Assembly: GCA_035547695.1 (NCBI GenBank)
Contig: DASZUK010000020.1
Coordinates: 43,714 to 107,713, forward strand
Origin: DASZUK01 sp035547695
Lineage (GTDB): Bacteria; Actinomycetota; Acidimicrobiia; Acidimicrobiales; RAAP-2
Direction of reading: 5' to 3'
Length of the DNA stretch: 64,000 nucleotides
The notes under the pieces are model-generated. The model was given only the letters and a program-made list of their open reading frames with translations. It was not told the DNA's origin and searched no databases. This document shows, piece after piece, positions 34,613-42,972 of this stretch. A program made the translations under genes and the position numbers. Each line of letters opens with the position of its first letter. Within the stretch, counting starts at the first letter, position 1.

Positions 34613-35308
34613 TCAGCCGACCACGACCGGCCGGCCGGCCTCCGACACCGCCCGCTCGGCCTTCCGCCGCATGAGCTCCCAGGTGTTGTGGAGGTAGTCG
34701 GCGGTGCCGAGGAGCGCCTGGATGCGGACGCACGCGTCGTCGGACAGCGGCTCCGCCCCGGACCCGGCCAGGGTGACGTCGAGCTGGCACGCATAGTCGA
34801 ACGTGACGTGCAGGGCCGCGGCCTCCTCCATGCTCGGCCCGATGGTGATGGAGCCGTGCCACGGGATGATGATGGCCACGTCGTCGGGCCCGAGCGCCGG
34901 CGCGATCGCCTCGACGGTGTCGTCCGGGCTCACCGCGGTGCGGCCGTGGAAGTACGTGGCGAGGTTGTGCCACGGCTTCGGCGGCCGGCCGAACGCGGCC
35001 TGTGCGGTCACCCAGTACCCGTGGGTGTGCACGATCGCGCCGACGTCCGCCCGGAGCTCGTAGATGCCGGGGTGGAACCCGATCCCCGGGCTGACCACGC
35101 GGCCGCCGCTCAGGTTGTTGCCCTCGAAGTCCAGCAGCACGATGTCGTCGACGGTCATCTCCTCGAACGACCGGTCGAGGGCGTTCGTCCAGTAGCGCCG
35201 CTCCCCCGGCACCCGCACGCTCACGTGGCCGCCGATGCCGGAGCCGAGCCCGTAGGTCCCGAGTGCCCGGCACGCCTCCCAGACCTGATGCTGCAGCTCG
35301 TCAGCCAT
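34613..35308 (-). CDS. class II aldolase/adducin family protein
   Basis: A 231-residue zinc-dependent aldolase-type protein. SGIGGHVSVRVP at the N-terminus and HPGIYELRADVGAIVHTHGY with the metal histidines are visible, with a later Trp-His (IPWHGS). Members do retro-aldol cleavage, epimerisation or decarboxylation. GGAGAGGAG stands before ATG 35308; a GTG three bases earlier is alternative. It begins 24 bases after the hydroxyacid oxidase stop (TAA TAATGA), so both are likely on one transcript. Confidence 0.83.
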   Translation of the reverse strand: MADELQHQVWEACRALGTYGLGSGIGGHVSVRVPGERRYWTNALDRSFEEMTVDDIVLLDFEGNNLSGGRVVSPGIGFHPGIYELRADVGAIVHTHGYWVTAQAAFGRPPKPWHNLATYFHGRTAVSPDDTVEAIAPALGPDDVAIIIPWHGSITIGPSMEEAAALHVTFDYACQLDVTLAGSGAEPLSDDACVRIQALLGTADYLHNTWELMRRKAERAVSEAGRPVVVG

Positions 35309-35332
35309 CACCTGCTCCTCTCCTGATCATTA

Positions 35333-36559
35333 TTATATTCTTCCTGTTTTCTTCAGGATCTCGGTGCCGGCGGCGGCCAGAGCCGACGCGTCGGCCACCC
35401 CGACCAGCGCCAAGGTGCGGTCGACCTCGGCCTCGAGCAGCGCCAGCACCCGACCGACCCCCTCGGGGCCGGCCGCCGCCAGCCCCCACAGGTACGGCCG
35501 GCCGACCAGGCAGGCCCGCGCGCCGAGGGCGAGGGCCTTCACCACGTCGGCGCCGTGTCGGACCCCGCCGTCCATGAGCACCGGGACGCGGCCGTCCACC
35601 GCGGCCACCACGTCCGCCAGGGCGGCGACCGCGGGGACCGCCGCGTCGAGCTGCCGGCCGCCGTGGTTGGAGACCACGATGCCGTCCACCCCCTCGGCCA
35701 CCAGCCGGGCCGCCGCCGCCGGGTCGAGCACTCCTTTCACGAGCAGCCGCCCTTTCCAGCGGTCCCGGAGCCATCGCAGGTCGTCCCAACTGGCCGCCGG
35801 GTTGAGCTGGCTGTTCACGTAGGTCCCGAGGGCCGTCGTCCGGCCCGGGCGGCCGCCGCTGACGTTGGCGAACGTCACCACCGGGGCGGCCGCCGACCGG
35901 ACGACCCAGCCCGGCCGGCTGAGCACCCCGAGCGCGTTCTTCAACCCGATCCGCGGCGGGATGGTCATGCCGTTGCGGACGTCGCGGAGCCGGACGCCGC
36001 TCAACGGCACGTCGACGGTCAGGCACAGCGCGTCGTAGCCGGCGGCCGCGGCCCGGTCGACCAGGGTGCCGGTCACCTCCCGGTCCCGCCACAGGTAGAG
36101 CTGGAACCACAACGGCCCGTCGGTCGCCGCCCGGACGTCCTCGATCGAGCAACTGGACGCGGTGGACACCACGAACGGCACCCCGGCACGGCCGGCGACC
36201 CGGGCGGCGGCCACCTCGCCCGCCGGCCACACCAGCCCGGCCAGGCCGGCGGGGGCGAGGACCACCGGCATCGGCAGCGGCCGCTCCCACAGCTCCACGT
36301 CGAGCGACCGCCGGGACACGTCGGCCAGGATGCGGGGCCGGAACCACAGCGCGCCGAACGCGGCGCGGTTGGCCTCCAGGGTGACCTCGTCCTCGGCGCC
36401 GCCGTCGACGAAGTCGAAGACCATCGGCGGCAGCCGGCGGCGGGCGGCCCGGCGCAGGTCGGCCACCGAGTGGCACCGGGCCGCCCGACGGGCCCGGCGG
36501 CCGGCGAGCACCGGCCCGTCCATCGCCGCGGCCAGCCGGTCGCGCACCGGGTCGGTCAT
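35333..36559 (-). CDS. FMN-dependent alpha-hydroxy-acid oxidase/dehydrogenase
   Basis: A 408-residue member of the lactate/glycolate/mandelate oxidoreductase family, which converts an S-2-hydroxy acid to the 2-oxo acid. The catalytic base and substrate Arg are in VSNHGGRQLD; FMN contacts in APAGLAGLVW and MDGGVRHGADVVKALALGA. The C-terminus (ILKKTGRI) is unusually AT-rich for this DNA and ends in tandem stops. ATG overlaps the amidohydrolase stop. With the TPP enzyme at 56147 it could form a mandelate-like two-step route, an inference. Confidence 0.9.
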   Translation of the reverse strand: MTDPVRDRLAAAMDGPVLAGRRARRAARCHSVADLRRAARRRLPPMVFDFVDGGAEDEVTLEANRAAFGALWFRPRILADVSRRSLDVELWERPLPMPVVLAPAGLAGLVWPAGEVAAARVAGRAGVPFVVSTASSCSIEDVRAATDGPLWFQLYLWRDREVTGTLVDRAAAAGYDALCLTVDVPLSGVRLRDVRNGMTIPPRIGLKNALGVLSRPGWVVRSAAAPVVTFANVSGGRPGRTTALGTYVNSQLNPAASWDDLRWLRDRWKGRLLVKGVLDPAAAARLVAEGVDGIVVSNHGGRQLDAAVPAVAALADVVAAVDGRVPVLMDGGVRHGADVVKALALGARACLVGRPYLWGLAAAGPEGVGRVLALLEAEVDRTLALVGVADASALAAAGTEILKKTGRI

Positions 36560-37800
36560 CGCCCGGCACCGTCCGGCAGCCGGTGGCGGAACAGCTCGGC
36601 CGCGTTGCGGTGGGTGATGCGCTGGACGTGCTCGTCGGGAAGGCCGCCCAGCAACGCGGCCACCGCGTCCTGCACCCCCGGCCACAGCGAGTCGGCGTGG
36701 GGGTAGTCGGTCTCGAACAGGATGTGGTCCACCCCGATCTGCTCGACGGCGGGCAGCGTCGACGGGTCGTCGAGGAGGCAGAACCAGAAGCTCCGCCGCA
36801 CCACCTCGGACGGTCGCGGCGCCGACGCCGGCCACGGTTGCTCGCCGGCGCCGGAGTGGCCGGCCATGAAGTCGAGCCGGTCGAGCAGCATCGGCACCCA
36901 GCCGATCCCGCCCTCGGCCAGCACGATCCGCAGCTCGGGGAACCGCAGCGGGATCCCCGACCACAGCCACTCCACGCAGGTCAGCAGCGACAGTGACGAG
37001 AACAGGGTCGACGCCATCGTGAGCTGCGGCGCCTCCTCCGGCATGGGCAGGAGCCCGGACGACCCGACGTGCAGGCACACCACCGTCCCGGTGTCCTGGC
37101 ACGCGGCCAGGATCGGGTCCCAGTGGTCGGTGAACACCGACGGCAGCCCGATCCGGTGGGGCTGCTCCGGCAGCGTCACCGCGGTGAACCCCCGCTCGGT
37201 GTTCCGCCGGATCTCCGCCGCGCCGACGGCCGGGTCGGCCAGCCAGGTGATCCCCATCGGGATCGACCGGTCGGGGTACGGCCCCCACCACGCCTCGGCC
37301 ATCCAGTCGTTCCAGGCCCGCGTCACCGCCAGTCCCAACGCCGGGTCGCTGCAACCGGCGAACACCGACCCGCAGAACCCGGTGACCTGGGACGGGAAGT
37401 TCACCGACGCATGCACCCCCGCCAGGTCCATGTCCCTCACCCGCGCCTCGATGTCCCAGCAGCCCCGCCGCATCTCGTCGAACGACGTCGCCTGCAGCGA
37501 CCAGTCCTCCCGGGGCCGGCCGGCGACCGCGTTCAGGCCGACCTGCCGGAACATCTGCCCGTCGAACACCCACGCCTCGTCCCCCTCGGGGAGGCGCACC
37601 ACCCGCGGCGCCCGGTCGGCCAGGCTCGCCGGCAGCCGCCCCTCGAACATGTCCGGCGGCTCCACCAGGTGGTCGTCGGCGGAGATCACCGTCCACCGGA
37701 CCTCCTGCGGCTCCGGATCGGGCAGCAGCCCGTGCGTCGGCCGTCGCCCGGCCGGGGCGGACAGCAGCGTCCCTCGCACGTCGGTCGCCATCTCGGACAT
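36556..37800 (-). CDS. amidohydrolase-2 family metal-dependent hydrolase/decarboxylase
   Basis: A 414-residue TIM-barrel protein of the ACMSD-like amidohydrolase family. The barrel starts at about residue 38 (WTVISADDHLVEPPDMF), with later metal or catalytic residues in CLHVGSSG, LAEGGIGWVP and FETDYPHADSLWPG. The usual first HxH is reduced to DDH, as in many actinobacterial members near steroid and aromatic genes. Reaction may be decarboxylation or C-C hydrolysis. It heads the minus-strand run to the GntR gene. A later start (after the ~35 weak N-terminal residues) is possible. Confidence 0.87.
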   Translation of the reverse strand: MSEMATDVRGTLLSAPAGRRPTHGLLPDPEPQEVRWTVISADDHLVEPPDMFEGRLPASLADRAPRVVRLPEGDEAWVFDGQMFRQVGLNAVAGRPREDWSLQATSFDEMRRGCWDIEARVRDMDLAGVHASVNFPSQVTGFCGSVFAGCSDPALGLAVTRAWNDWMAEAWWGPYPDRSIPMGITWLADPAVGAAEIRRNTERGFTAVTLPEQPHRIGLPSVFTDHWDPILAACQDTGTVVCLHVGSSGLLPMPEEAPQLTMASTLFSSLSLLTCVEWLWSGIPLRFPELRIVLAEGGIGWVPMLLDRLDFMAGHSGAGEQPWPASAPRPSEVVRRSFWFCLLDDPSTLPAVEQIGVDHILFETDYPHADSLWPGVQDAVAALLGGLPDEHVQRITHRNAAELFRHRLPDGAGR

Positions 37801-37870
37801 CGCCGGCCTCCCTCACGTTGCTGTCCGGCCACCGGGCCACCCGGCTCGGGCCCGGCCATTAAAATACTAC

Positions 37871-37880
37871 CATTATCATG
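37871..37880 (-). promoter_or_regulatory. ATGATAATG promoter-region motif
   Basis: CATGATAATG on the minus strand within a 25-base AT-rich island, 71 bases before the amidohydrolase gene. The same ATGATAATG occurs before the acyl-CoA dehydrogenase at 51111, and ATGATAAG before 42847 and 54754. Confidence 0.4.
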
Positions 37881-37950
37881 AATTGTGGCTGCGGTCGGCC
37901 CGGTGCCACAGGGACGCGACGCCGCGGTGCCGGGCGGGCGGCCAGGACCG

Positions 37951-39108
37951 TCAGCCGGTGCCGAGGAGGAGGACGTTCTGGTACTGCGCGCCGGCGCCGG
38001 CGCCGGTGACGAGGGCGACCGAGGCGCCGGGCACCTGGCCGGACGGTGCGGTGCCCCGGAGCTGGCGGACGGCCTCGACGATCTTCACCGTCGGCGCGCC
38101 CCAGCCGATGTGGCTGTGGGACAGCAGGCCGCCGTCGGTGTTGAGGGGGAGCCCGTCGCCGGGACCGATCCCCCGCTCGGCGACCAGGTCGGTCCCCTCC
38201 CCCGGCCCGCAGAACCCGAGGGCCTCGAGCTGGCGGACGATCTCGAAGACGTTGACGTCGTAGAGCTCGAGGACGTCGACGTCGGCCGGGGCCAGCCCGG
38301 CCATGCCGAAGGTGCGGCGGCCGGCGTCGGCGCCGATGCGGCCGACGTCGTCGAACCGCGGCGGGTCGACGTACTGCTGGCGGTACCACTCGCACGCGCC
38401 GCCGAGCAGCCGCACCGGCGGCTGCCGGCAGCCGCCGGCCCGGTCGGCCGAGGTGAGGACCATCGCCGCCGCCCCCTCCGACGCCAGGCACACCTCGAGG
38501 CGGTGGAACGGGGTGGCGACGACCGGGGACGCCAGGACGTCCTCGGCCCGGTAGGGCCCGCGGCCGGCCATGACCGCCGTCGGGTTGGCCGACCCGGCGT
38601 TGCGGACGGCGGCGGCCACCGCCGCCAGGCGGGTGCGGTCGGGCCGGTAGCGGTGGAGGTACACCTGGGCGACCAGGGCGAACTGGGCCTGGGTGATGGA
38701 GCCCCAGCAGGCGACGAACTCGTTGTCGGGGCGGGTGTAGGCGGCGACCGACCCGCCGCCCAGGACGCCGGCCTGGCCGCCGACGACGAGGACCACGTCG
38801 GCCTGGCCGCAGGCGATCGCCGCCGCCGCGTCCAGGGCGGCGGGGACGCCCTGGGGGTAGGTGTCGCCGATCCAGCGGAGCGGGATGCCGAGCAGGTTGG
38901 CCCAGTCGGCGGAGCCGGGGTGGAAGACCGTGCCGCCGGGCCCCGGCCACCGGGCGGCGACGCCGTCGACGTCGGCCACCTGGAGGCCGGCGTCGTCCAG
39001 CGCGGCCCGGGCGGCGTCGAGGCAGGCGGCGAGCGTGGTGGTCGGCAGCCGCCGCGCCATCTCGGTCGTCCCGACGCCCACCACGGCCACCCGAGACAGC
39101 GGGTTCAC
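37951..39108 (-). CDS. SCP2-type thiolase
   Basis: A 385-residue thiolase-superfamily protein of the SCP2/lipid-transfer group (often called acetyl-CoA acetyltransferase in sterol and aromatic clusters). Seen: VAVVGVGTTEMARR at the N-terminus, ELYDVNVFEIVRQLEALGFC, and the C-terminal His in NTDGGLLSHSHIGW. The nucleophile Cys position of classical thiolases is not clear, as the region is GGSVAAYTRP, so it may need or be regulated by its DUF35 partner two genes upstream. The GTG overlaps the ligase stop. First residues VNPLSR. Confidence 0.85.
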   Translation of the reverse strand: MNPLSRVAVVGVGTTEMARRLPTTTLAACLDAARAALDDAGLQVADVDGVAARWPGPGGTVFHPGSADWANLLGIPLRWIGDTYPQGVPAALDAAAAIACGQADVVLVVGGQAGVLGGGSVAAYTRPDNEFVACWGSITQAQFALVAQVYLHRYRPDRTRLAAVAAAVRNAGSANPTAVMAGRGPYRAEDVLASPVVATPFHRLEVCLASEGAAAMVLTSADRAGGCRQPPVRLLGGACEWYRQQYVDPPRFDDVGRIGADAGRRTFGMAGLAPADVDVLELYDVNVFEIVRQLEALGFCGPGEGTDLVAERGIGPGDGLPLNTDGGLLSHSHIGWGAPTVKIVEAVRQLRGTAPSGQVPGASVALVTGAGAGAQYQNVLLLGTG

Positions 39109-40676
39109 ACCGCCCGCCCGCCGTCCCAGAACGCGGCGCGGACCCGCTGCTTGTCGATCTTGCCGACCGCGTTCTTCGGCAACGACGGCAGCACCCGGAC
39201 CTCCTCGGGCCGCTTGATGGTGGCCAGGCCGCTGCGGGCCACGAACTCGGCCAGATCCGCCGGGGTGGTGGTGGCGGCGCCGTCGCGGAGGGCGACGACC
39301 GCCACGACCCGCTCGCCCCACTCCGGGTCGGGGGCGCCGACGACCGCGGCCTCCAGGACGGCCGGGTGCCGGTAGAGGACGTTCTCGACCTCGGTCGGGG
39401 CGATGTTCTGGCCGCCGCGGATGATGAGGTGCTTCAACCGGTCGACGATGTACACGTACCCCTCGTCGTCCACCTCCGCCACGTCCCCCGAGTGCATCCA
39501 GCCGTCCACCAGCACCTCGGCGGTCCGCGCCGGTTCCCGGTGGTAGCCGCGCATGACGTGGGGCCCGGCGAACACGACCTCGCCGCGGCCGCCGACCGGC
39601 ACGTCGGCCCCCTCGCCGTCCACCACCCGGACGTCCACCGCGTAGGACGGCTGTCCGCAGGACCGCAGGAGGGCGGGACGGTCCGTCAGCGCCCGGACGT
39701 GGTCGTCCTTGCGCAGCAGCGTGCCGATGGACGCGATCTCGGCCATGCCGTAGAGCTGGAGGAAGATCGGCCCGAACCGGTCGACGAGCGAGCCCAGCCG
39801 GTCCGGGGAGATCGGCGACGACCCGTACCCGAGGGTGGTGACCGACGCGAGCCGCGGGTCGCCGGCGGCAAGGGCGTCGAGGACGCGCATGAGCTGGGTC
39901 GGGACGAGGAACGTGTGGGTGACCCCGTGGTCGGCGACCGCCGCCGCGAACCGGTCGGGGTCGAACTGGCGGTTGTCGGCGAACCCGAGGGCCGCCCCGG
40001 CGGCGATGCAGGGGGCCATCGTGATGTTGACGCTCGAGTTGTGCGGGATCTGGACCAGGTACCGGCTGGTCCGGTCGATGCCGTACTCCAGGCAGGCGAC
40101 GGTGGCGTGCTGGGTCACCGCCGCGTGGTCGAACACCACCCCCTTCGGCGTCCCGGTGGTGCCCGACGTGTAGACGATGCAGGCCAGGTCGGTGTGCCGG
40201 ACCCGGTGGACGGTCGCGGGGGTCGCGTCGGACCCCTCGTCCACCAGCGCCTCGTACCGCGTCCCCGGCCCCTCGGCCGCCGCCCCGGCGGCGTCGATCC
40301 ACGCCACCGGCAGCCCTGCCTGCTCGGACAGCCGGCGGGCGTCCGCCTCGTAGTCGACCTCCGCCAGGAGCACGGTCGGGTCCGCGTTGGCCACCGCCGC
40401 GTCCAGGTCGCCGGCGTCCATCCGGAAGTTGAGGCCGACGTACACGCCGCCGGCCTTCGCCGTCGCCGCCAGCACCTCGGCCACCTCCAGCCGGTTGTGG
40501 GCGAGCAGGGCCACCCGGTCGCCCGGGCCGACGCCGTAGCGCCCGGCCAGGGCGTTGGCCAGCCGGTTGGTGCGGTGGTGGAACTGCCCCCAGGTGAGGT
40601 ACCGGTCGCCGTCGAAGACGGCCGGCGCGTCGGGGCGGGCGGTCCCGTGCCGGGCGACGTCGACGCCGACCGTCAC
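39105..40676 (-). CDS. acyl-CoA synthetase (AMP-forming)
   Basis: A 523-residue ANL ligase, FadD-like. P-loop IVYTSGTTGTPKGVVFDH, YGMAEIASIG, the hinge GYVYIVDRLKHLIIRGGQNI, and catalytic Lys in PKNAVGKIDKQ. It activates a carboxylate of unknown structure; the cluster has a second ligase at 32121, so two different acids, perhaps the starting substrate and a ring-opened product, are converted to CoA esters. GTG start with a GTGA overlap from the DUF35 gene. Confidence 0.92.
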   Translation of the reverse strand: MTVGVDVARHGTARPDAPAVFDGDRYLTWGQFHHRTNRLANALAGRYGVGPGDRVALLAHNRLEVAEVLAATAKAGGVYVGLNFRMDAGDLDAAVANADPTVLLAEVDYEADARRLSEQAGLPVAWIDAAGAAAEGPGTRYEALVDEGSDATPATVHRVRHTDLACIVYTSGTTGTPKGVVFDHAAVTQHATVACLEYGIDRTSRYLVQIPHNSSVNITMAPCIAAGAALGFADNRQFDPDRFAAAVADHGVTHTFLVPTQLMRVLDALAAGDPRLASVTTLGYGSSPISPDRLGSLVDRFGPIFLQLYGMAEIASIGTLLRKDDHVRALTDRPALLRSCGQPSYAVDVRVVDGEGADVPVGGRGEVVFAGPHVMRGYHREPARTAEVLVDGWMHSGDVAEVDDEGYVYIVDRLKHLIIRGGQNIAPTEVENVLYRHPAVLEAAVVGAPDPEWGERVVAVVALRDGAATTTPADLAEFVARSGLATIKRPEEVRVLPSLPKNAVGKIDKQRVRAAFWDGGRAV

Positions 40677-41071
40677 CGGGCACCCGTCGGAGCGAAGGCC
40701 GGCAACTGCCGGAACGGGGGCCGGCCCTCGGGGCAGAACGCCACCACCACCGCGGTGCCGATCAGCGCCCCGGGCTCGTCCTCGTCCGGCGGCTCCACCA
40801 GCAGCCTCGTCAGCATCGACCATCCCTCCTCCACGTCGACGATCCCGAGCACGTAGGGCACCGGCCACGTCCCGTCCGGGCCGCGGTGGACGGTGGTGTG
40901 GCTGTACACCTGCCCGCGGCCGCTGCTGTCCTCGTACCCCCACGCCACCGACCCGCAGTGCGGGCAGGCGAACACCGGCACGAAGAAGCTCCGCCCGCAC
41001 GCCCGGCACACCGGCCGCACCAGCCGGTGGTCGGCCGCCGCCGCCCAGAACGGCGCGGTGAGGTCATCCAC
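40673..41071 (-). CDS. DUF35 zinc-ribbon/OB-fold protein
   Basis: A 132-residue protein: an N-terminal helix (TAPFWAAAADHRLVRPV), a rubredoxin-like zinc ribbon with CRAC and CPHC, then an OB fold (GRGQVYSHTTVHR ... VVVAFCPEG). In known cases DUF35 proteins bind SCP2-type thiolases or MaoC-like partners and gate the active site. The thiolase two genes downstream is the probable partner. The GTG at 41071 overlaps the stop of the upstream gene by eight bases. Confidence 0.87.
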   Translation of the reverse strand: MDDLTAPFWAAAADHRLVRPVCRACGRSFFVPVFACPHCGSVAWGYEDSSGRGQVYSHTTVHRGPDGTWPVPYVLGIVDVEEGWSMLTRLLVEPPDEDEPGALIGTAVVVAFCPEGRPPFRQLPAFAPTGAR

Positions 41072-42008
41072 CGGCGGCCCCGTCGTCTGTCCCTGGGCCG
41101 TCTGGCCCTGAGCCCTCTGGCCCTGGGCCGCCGTCGCCGCGGGGCGCCAGCAGCAGGCGGGCGGCCGCGTCCCTGACCGTCTGCCCCGGGGCGACACCGA
41201 GGGCGGCGGCACACCGGTTGACGGTCGAGATGCGGCCGCGGTCCCAGGCGTCGAAGGCGTCGCCGATGGCCGCCGTCATGACGTCGTAGCAGGCACCGGG
41301 GATGCCGACCTCGTCGAGGTGGGCGAGGCCGGCGGTGCCCGAGCCGCCCTTGGCGGGGCCGCCGTCGGCGCAGACGAACCCGAACGGCCGGACGGCCTCG
41401 ATGAACCGGGCGCCGGTCTTGCCGGTGTGGCCGGCCGTCACCAGCACGTGCCGGTCGTCGCCGGGGCGGGCGAACACGATCGAGTCGGTCACGACGATGT
41501 CGCGGCCGTCGGCCGACGACTGCATGACCGCCCGCCGCACCTTGGTGCCGGCCTGGACGTCGCCGGGGTCGGCGGTGGCGAGCAGGGCCGCGGCGTCGGC
41601 GACCGGCTGGCCGGGGACGACGCCACACCGCTCGGCGAGGACGTTGGTCCGGGAGATCCGGCCGTTGTCGAACATGTCCCGGGCGTCCCCGAGGGCGGCG
41701 GTCGGCGCGTCGACCGCGGCCGCCGGGACCCCGAGGGCCTCCAGGTAGGCCAGCCCGGCGATGCCGGACCCGTCGGCGGCGATGCCGGCGTCGTGCCCGA
41801 TCACCGCCCGGGGCCGGTAGGGGGCCATCAGCCGGGCGGGCAGGGTCCCGCAGTAGGAGGCGGAGACGACGACGTCGCCGCGGTTGCGGCCGTCGCAGTA
41901 CCGCGCCGAGTCCACCAGGACGACCCGGACGCGGCCGTGGACCGCCGCGACCTCCTGGGGGTGGTCGTCGTCGTTCTCGCCCGCCAGAAGCGGCGCGACG
42001 TCGGTCAC
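41064..42008 (-). CDS. unknown duplicated-domain protein, copy 2 of a tandem pair
   Basis: A 314-residue protein I do not recognise, homologous to the next gene upstream. It is itself an internal duplication of about 130 residues. The first half has SASYCGTLPARLMAPYRPRA, then GIAGLAYLEALGVPAAAVDA and NGRISRTN. The second half has the equivalent TAGHTGKTGARFIEAVRPFG, GTAGLAHLDEVGIPGACYDV and RGRISTVN. Each half also has a DSA/DSI strand and a LGDA/IGDA turn. No signal peptide or membrane segment. A Gly/Pro repeat tail (15-base repeats, 41090-41130) ends it. GTG start with GTGA overlap. Placement between DUF35 and acyl-CoA genes suggests a CoA-linked step, otherwise unknown. Confidence 0.8.
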   Translation of the reverse strand: MTDVAPLLAGENDDDHPQEVAAVHGRVRVVLVDSARYCDGRNRGDVVVSASYCGTLPARLMAPYRPRAVIGHDAGIAADGSGIAGLAYLEALGVPAAAVDAPTAALGDARDMFDNGRISRTNVLAERCGVVPGQPVADAAALLATADPGDVQAGTKVRRAVMQSSADGRDIVVTDSIVFARPGDDRHVLVTAGHTGKTGARFIEAVRPFGFVCADGGPAKGGSGTAGLAHLDEVGIPGACYDVMTAAIGDAFDAWDRGRISTVNRCAAALGVAPGQTVRDAAARLLLAPRGDGGPGPEGSGPDGPGTDDGAAGG

Positions 42009-42847
42009 CGGTCGTGCCTCCCGTCGGGTGCCGGGGTGCGGGTGGCGAGGGCCATCGCCGCCTCGGCGGCCGGCATGCCGACCTCGACGCCGGCGGCGGC
42101 GGCCGGCGCGTTGCAGGCGCTGACCACCCCGTCGCGGTAGGTGGAGACCCCGTCGCCCATCCGGGCGGTGCGGGCGTCGACGGTGGCGCCGGCCAGCCCG
42201 TCGGCCTCGACGAGGTACAGGCCGGCCATCCCCGACCCCTCTCGGCCGCCGCCGCCGTCGGAGCAGATGAACCCGAACGGGTGGACGTCGAGCAGGTACG
42301 GCACCGCGCTGCGGCCGGTGTGGCCGGCGGTGACGAGCACGTTGGCGTCGCGGTCCTCGGGGAGGCCGAAGGCGATGGAGTCGGTGCAGACCACCTGGAC
42401 GCCGGAGGGGGCGACGGCCATCACCTGCCGGTTGGTCACCTCCGCGGCCGACGGCGCCGCCGGGTCCAGGGCGAGGAGGAGGGCGGCGGCGTCGGCCACC
42501 GCCATGCCCGGCGCCACCCCGCAGTCCTGGGCCGGCCGGTTGCAGAAGCTGATCCGGCCGTTGCGGTAGAGGTCGACGCCGTCGCCGAGGCGGACGGTCA
42601 TGACGTCGGCCACCGCCGCCGGGACGTTGAGGGCCTCCAGGTACCACAGGCCGGCGATCGACGCGCCGGCCGGCCCGACCGCGCAGTCGACCCCGACGCT
42701 CGCCCGCGGGCGATGCCGGGCGATGAACCGGGCCGGCAGCACGCCGCAGTACGACGCGTTCACCACCACGTCGGTGCCGTGGTTGGCCTCGGCCACGTGG
42801 TAGGCCGAGTCCATCGCCATGACCCGCCCACGATCGGTCCGGGCCAT
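42005..42847 (-). CDS. unknown duplicated-domain protein, copy 1 of a tandem pair
   Basis: A 280-residue paralogue of the following gene: NASYCGVLPARFIARHRPRA, SIAGLWYLEALNVPAAVADV, LGDGVDLYRNGRISFCN in the first half; TAGHTGRSAVPYLLDVHPFG, GMAGLYLVEADGLAGATVDA, MGDGVSTYRDGVVSACN in the second. I chose ATG 42847 (MARTDRGRVMAMDSAY) because the homologous region begins there and GGGGAGGAG precedes it. A longer frame opens at ATG 42916, but that ATG lies inside the CTATGATAAG promoter motif. It is the first gene of the run down to the SCP2 thiolase. Confidence 0.8.
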   Translation of the reverse strand: MARTDRGRVMAMDSAYHVAEANHGTDVVVNASYCGVLPARFIARHRPRASVGVDCAVGPAGASIAGLWYLEALNVPAAVADVMTVRLGDGVDLYRNGRISFCNRPAQDCGVAPGMAVADAAALLLALDPAAPSAAEVTNRQVMAVAPSGVQVVCTDSIAFGLPEDRDANVLVTAGHTGRSAVPYLLDVHPFGFICSDGGGGREGSGMAGLYLVEADGLAGATVDARTARMGDGVSTYRDGVVSACNAPAAAAGVEVGMPAAEAAMALATRTPAPDGRHDR

Positions 42848-42908
42848 CTCGACCTGCAACTCCTCCCCTTCGGCCGCCACCTCGCCTCCCTCAGAATCTA
42901 GGTATATC

Positions 42909-42918
42909 CTTATCATAG
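42909..42918 (-). promoter_or_regulatory. CTATGATAAG promoter motif
   Basis: CTATGATAAG on the minus strand, continuing GATATACCTAGAT. The P450 promoter at 54709 has the same ten bases and a similar continuation (CATAATCCTAAAT). TATGAT is one base off a -10 consensus. Confidence 0.5.
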
Positions 42919-42972
42919 ATTGACCCGGAGATCGGGCTCCTCGCTACACTCCCCGAGCCAAAAGGACGCAAC

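Noticed and set aside
42848..42916. Upstream ATG at 42916 as start of the unknown paralogue
   Set aside because: The codons fall inside the CTATGATAAG promoter motif and have no counterpart in the sister protein; ATG 42847 has a ribosome site and begins the homology.
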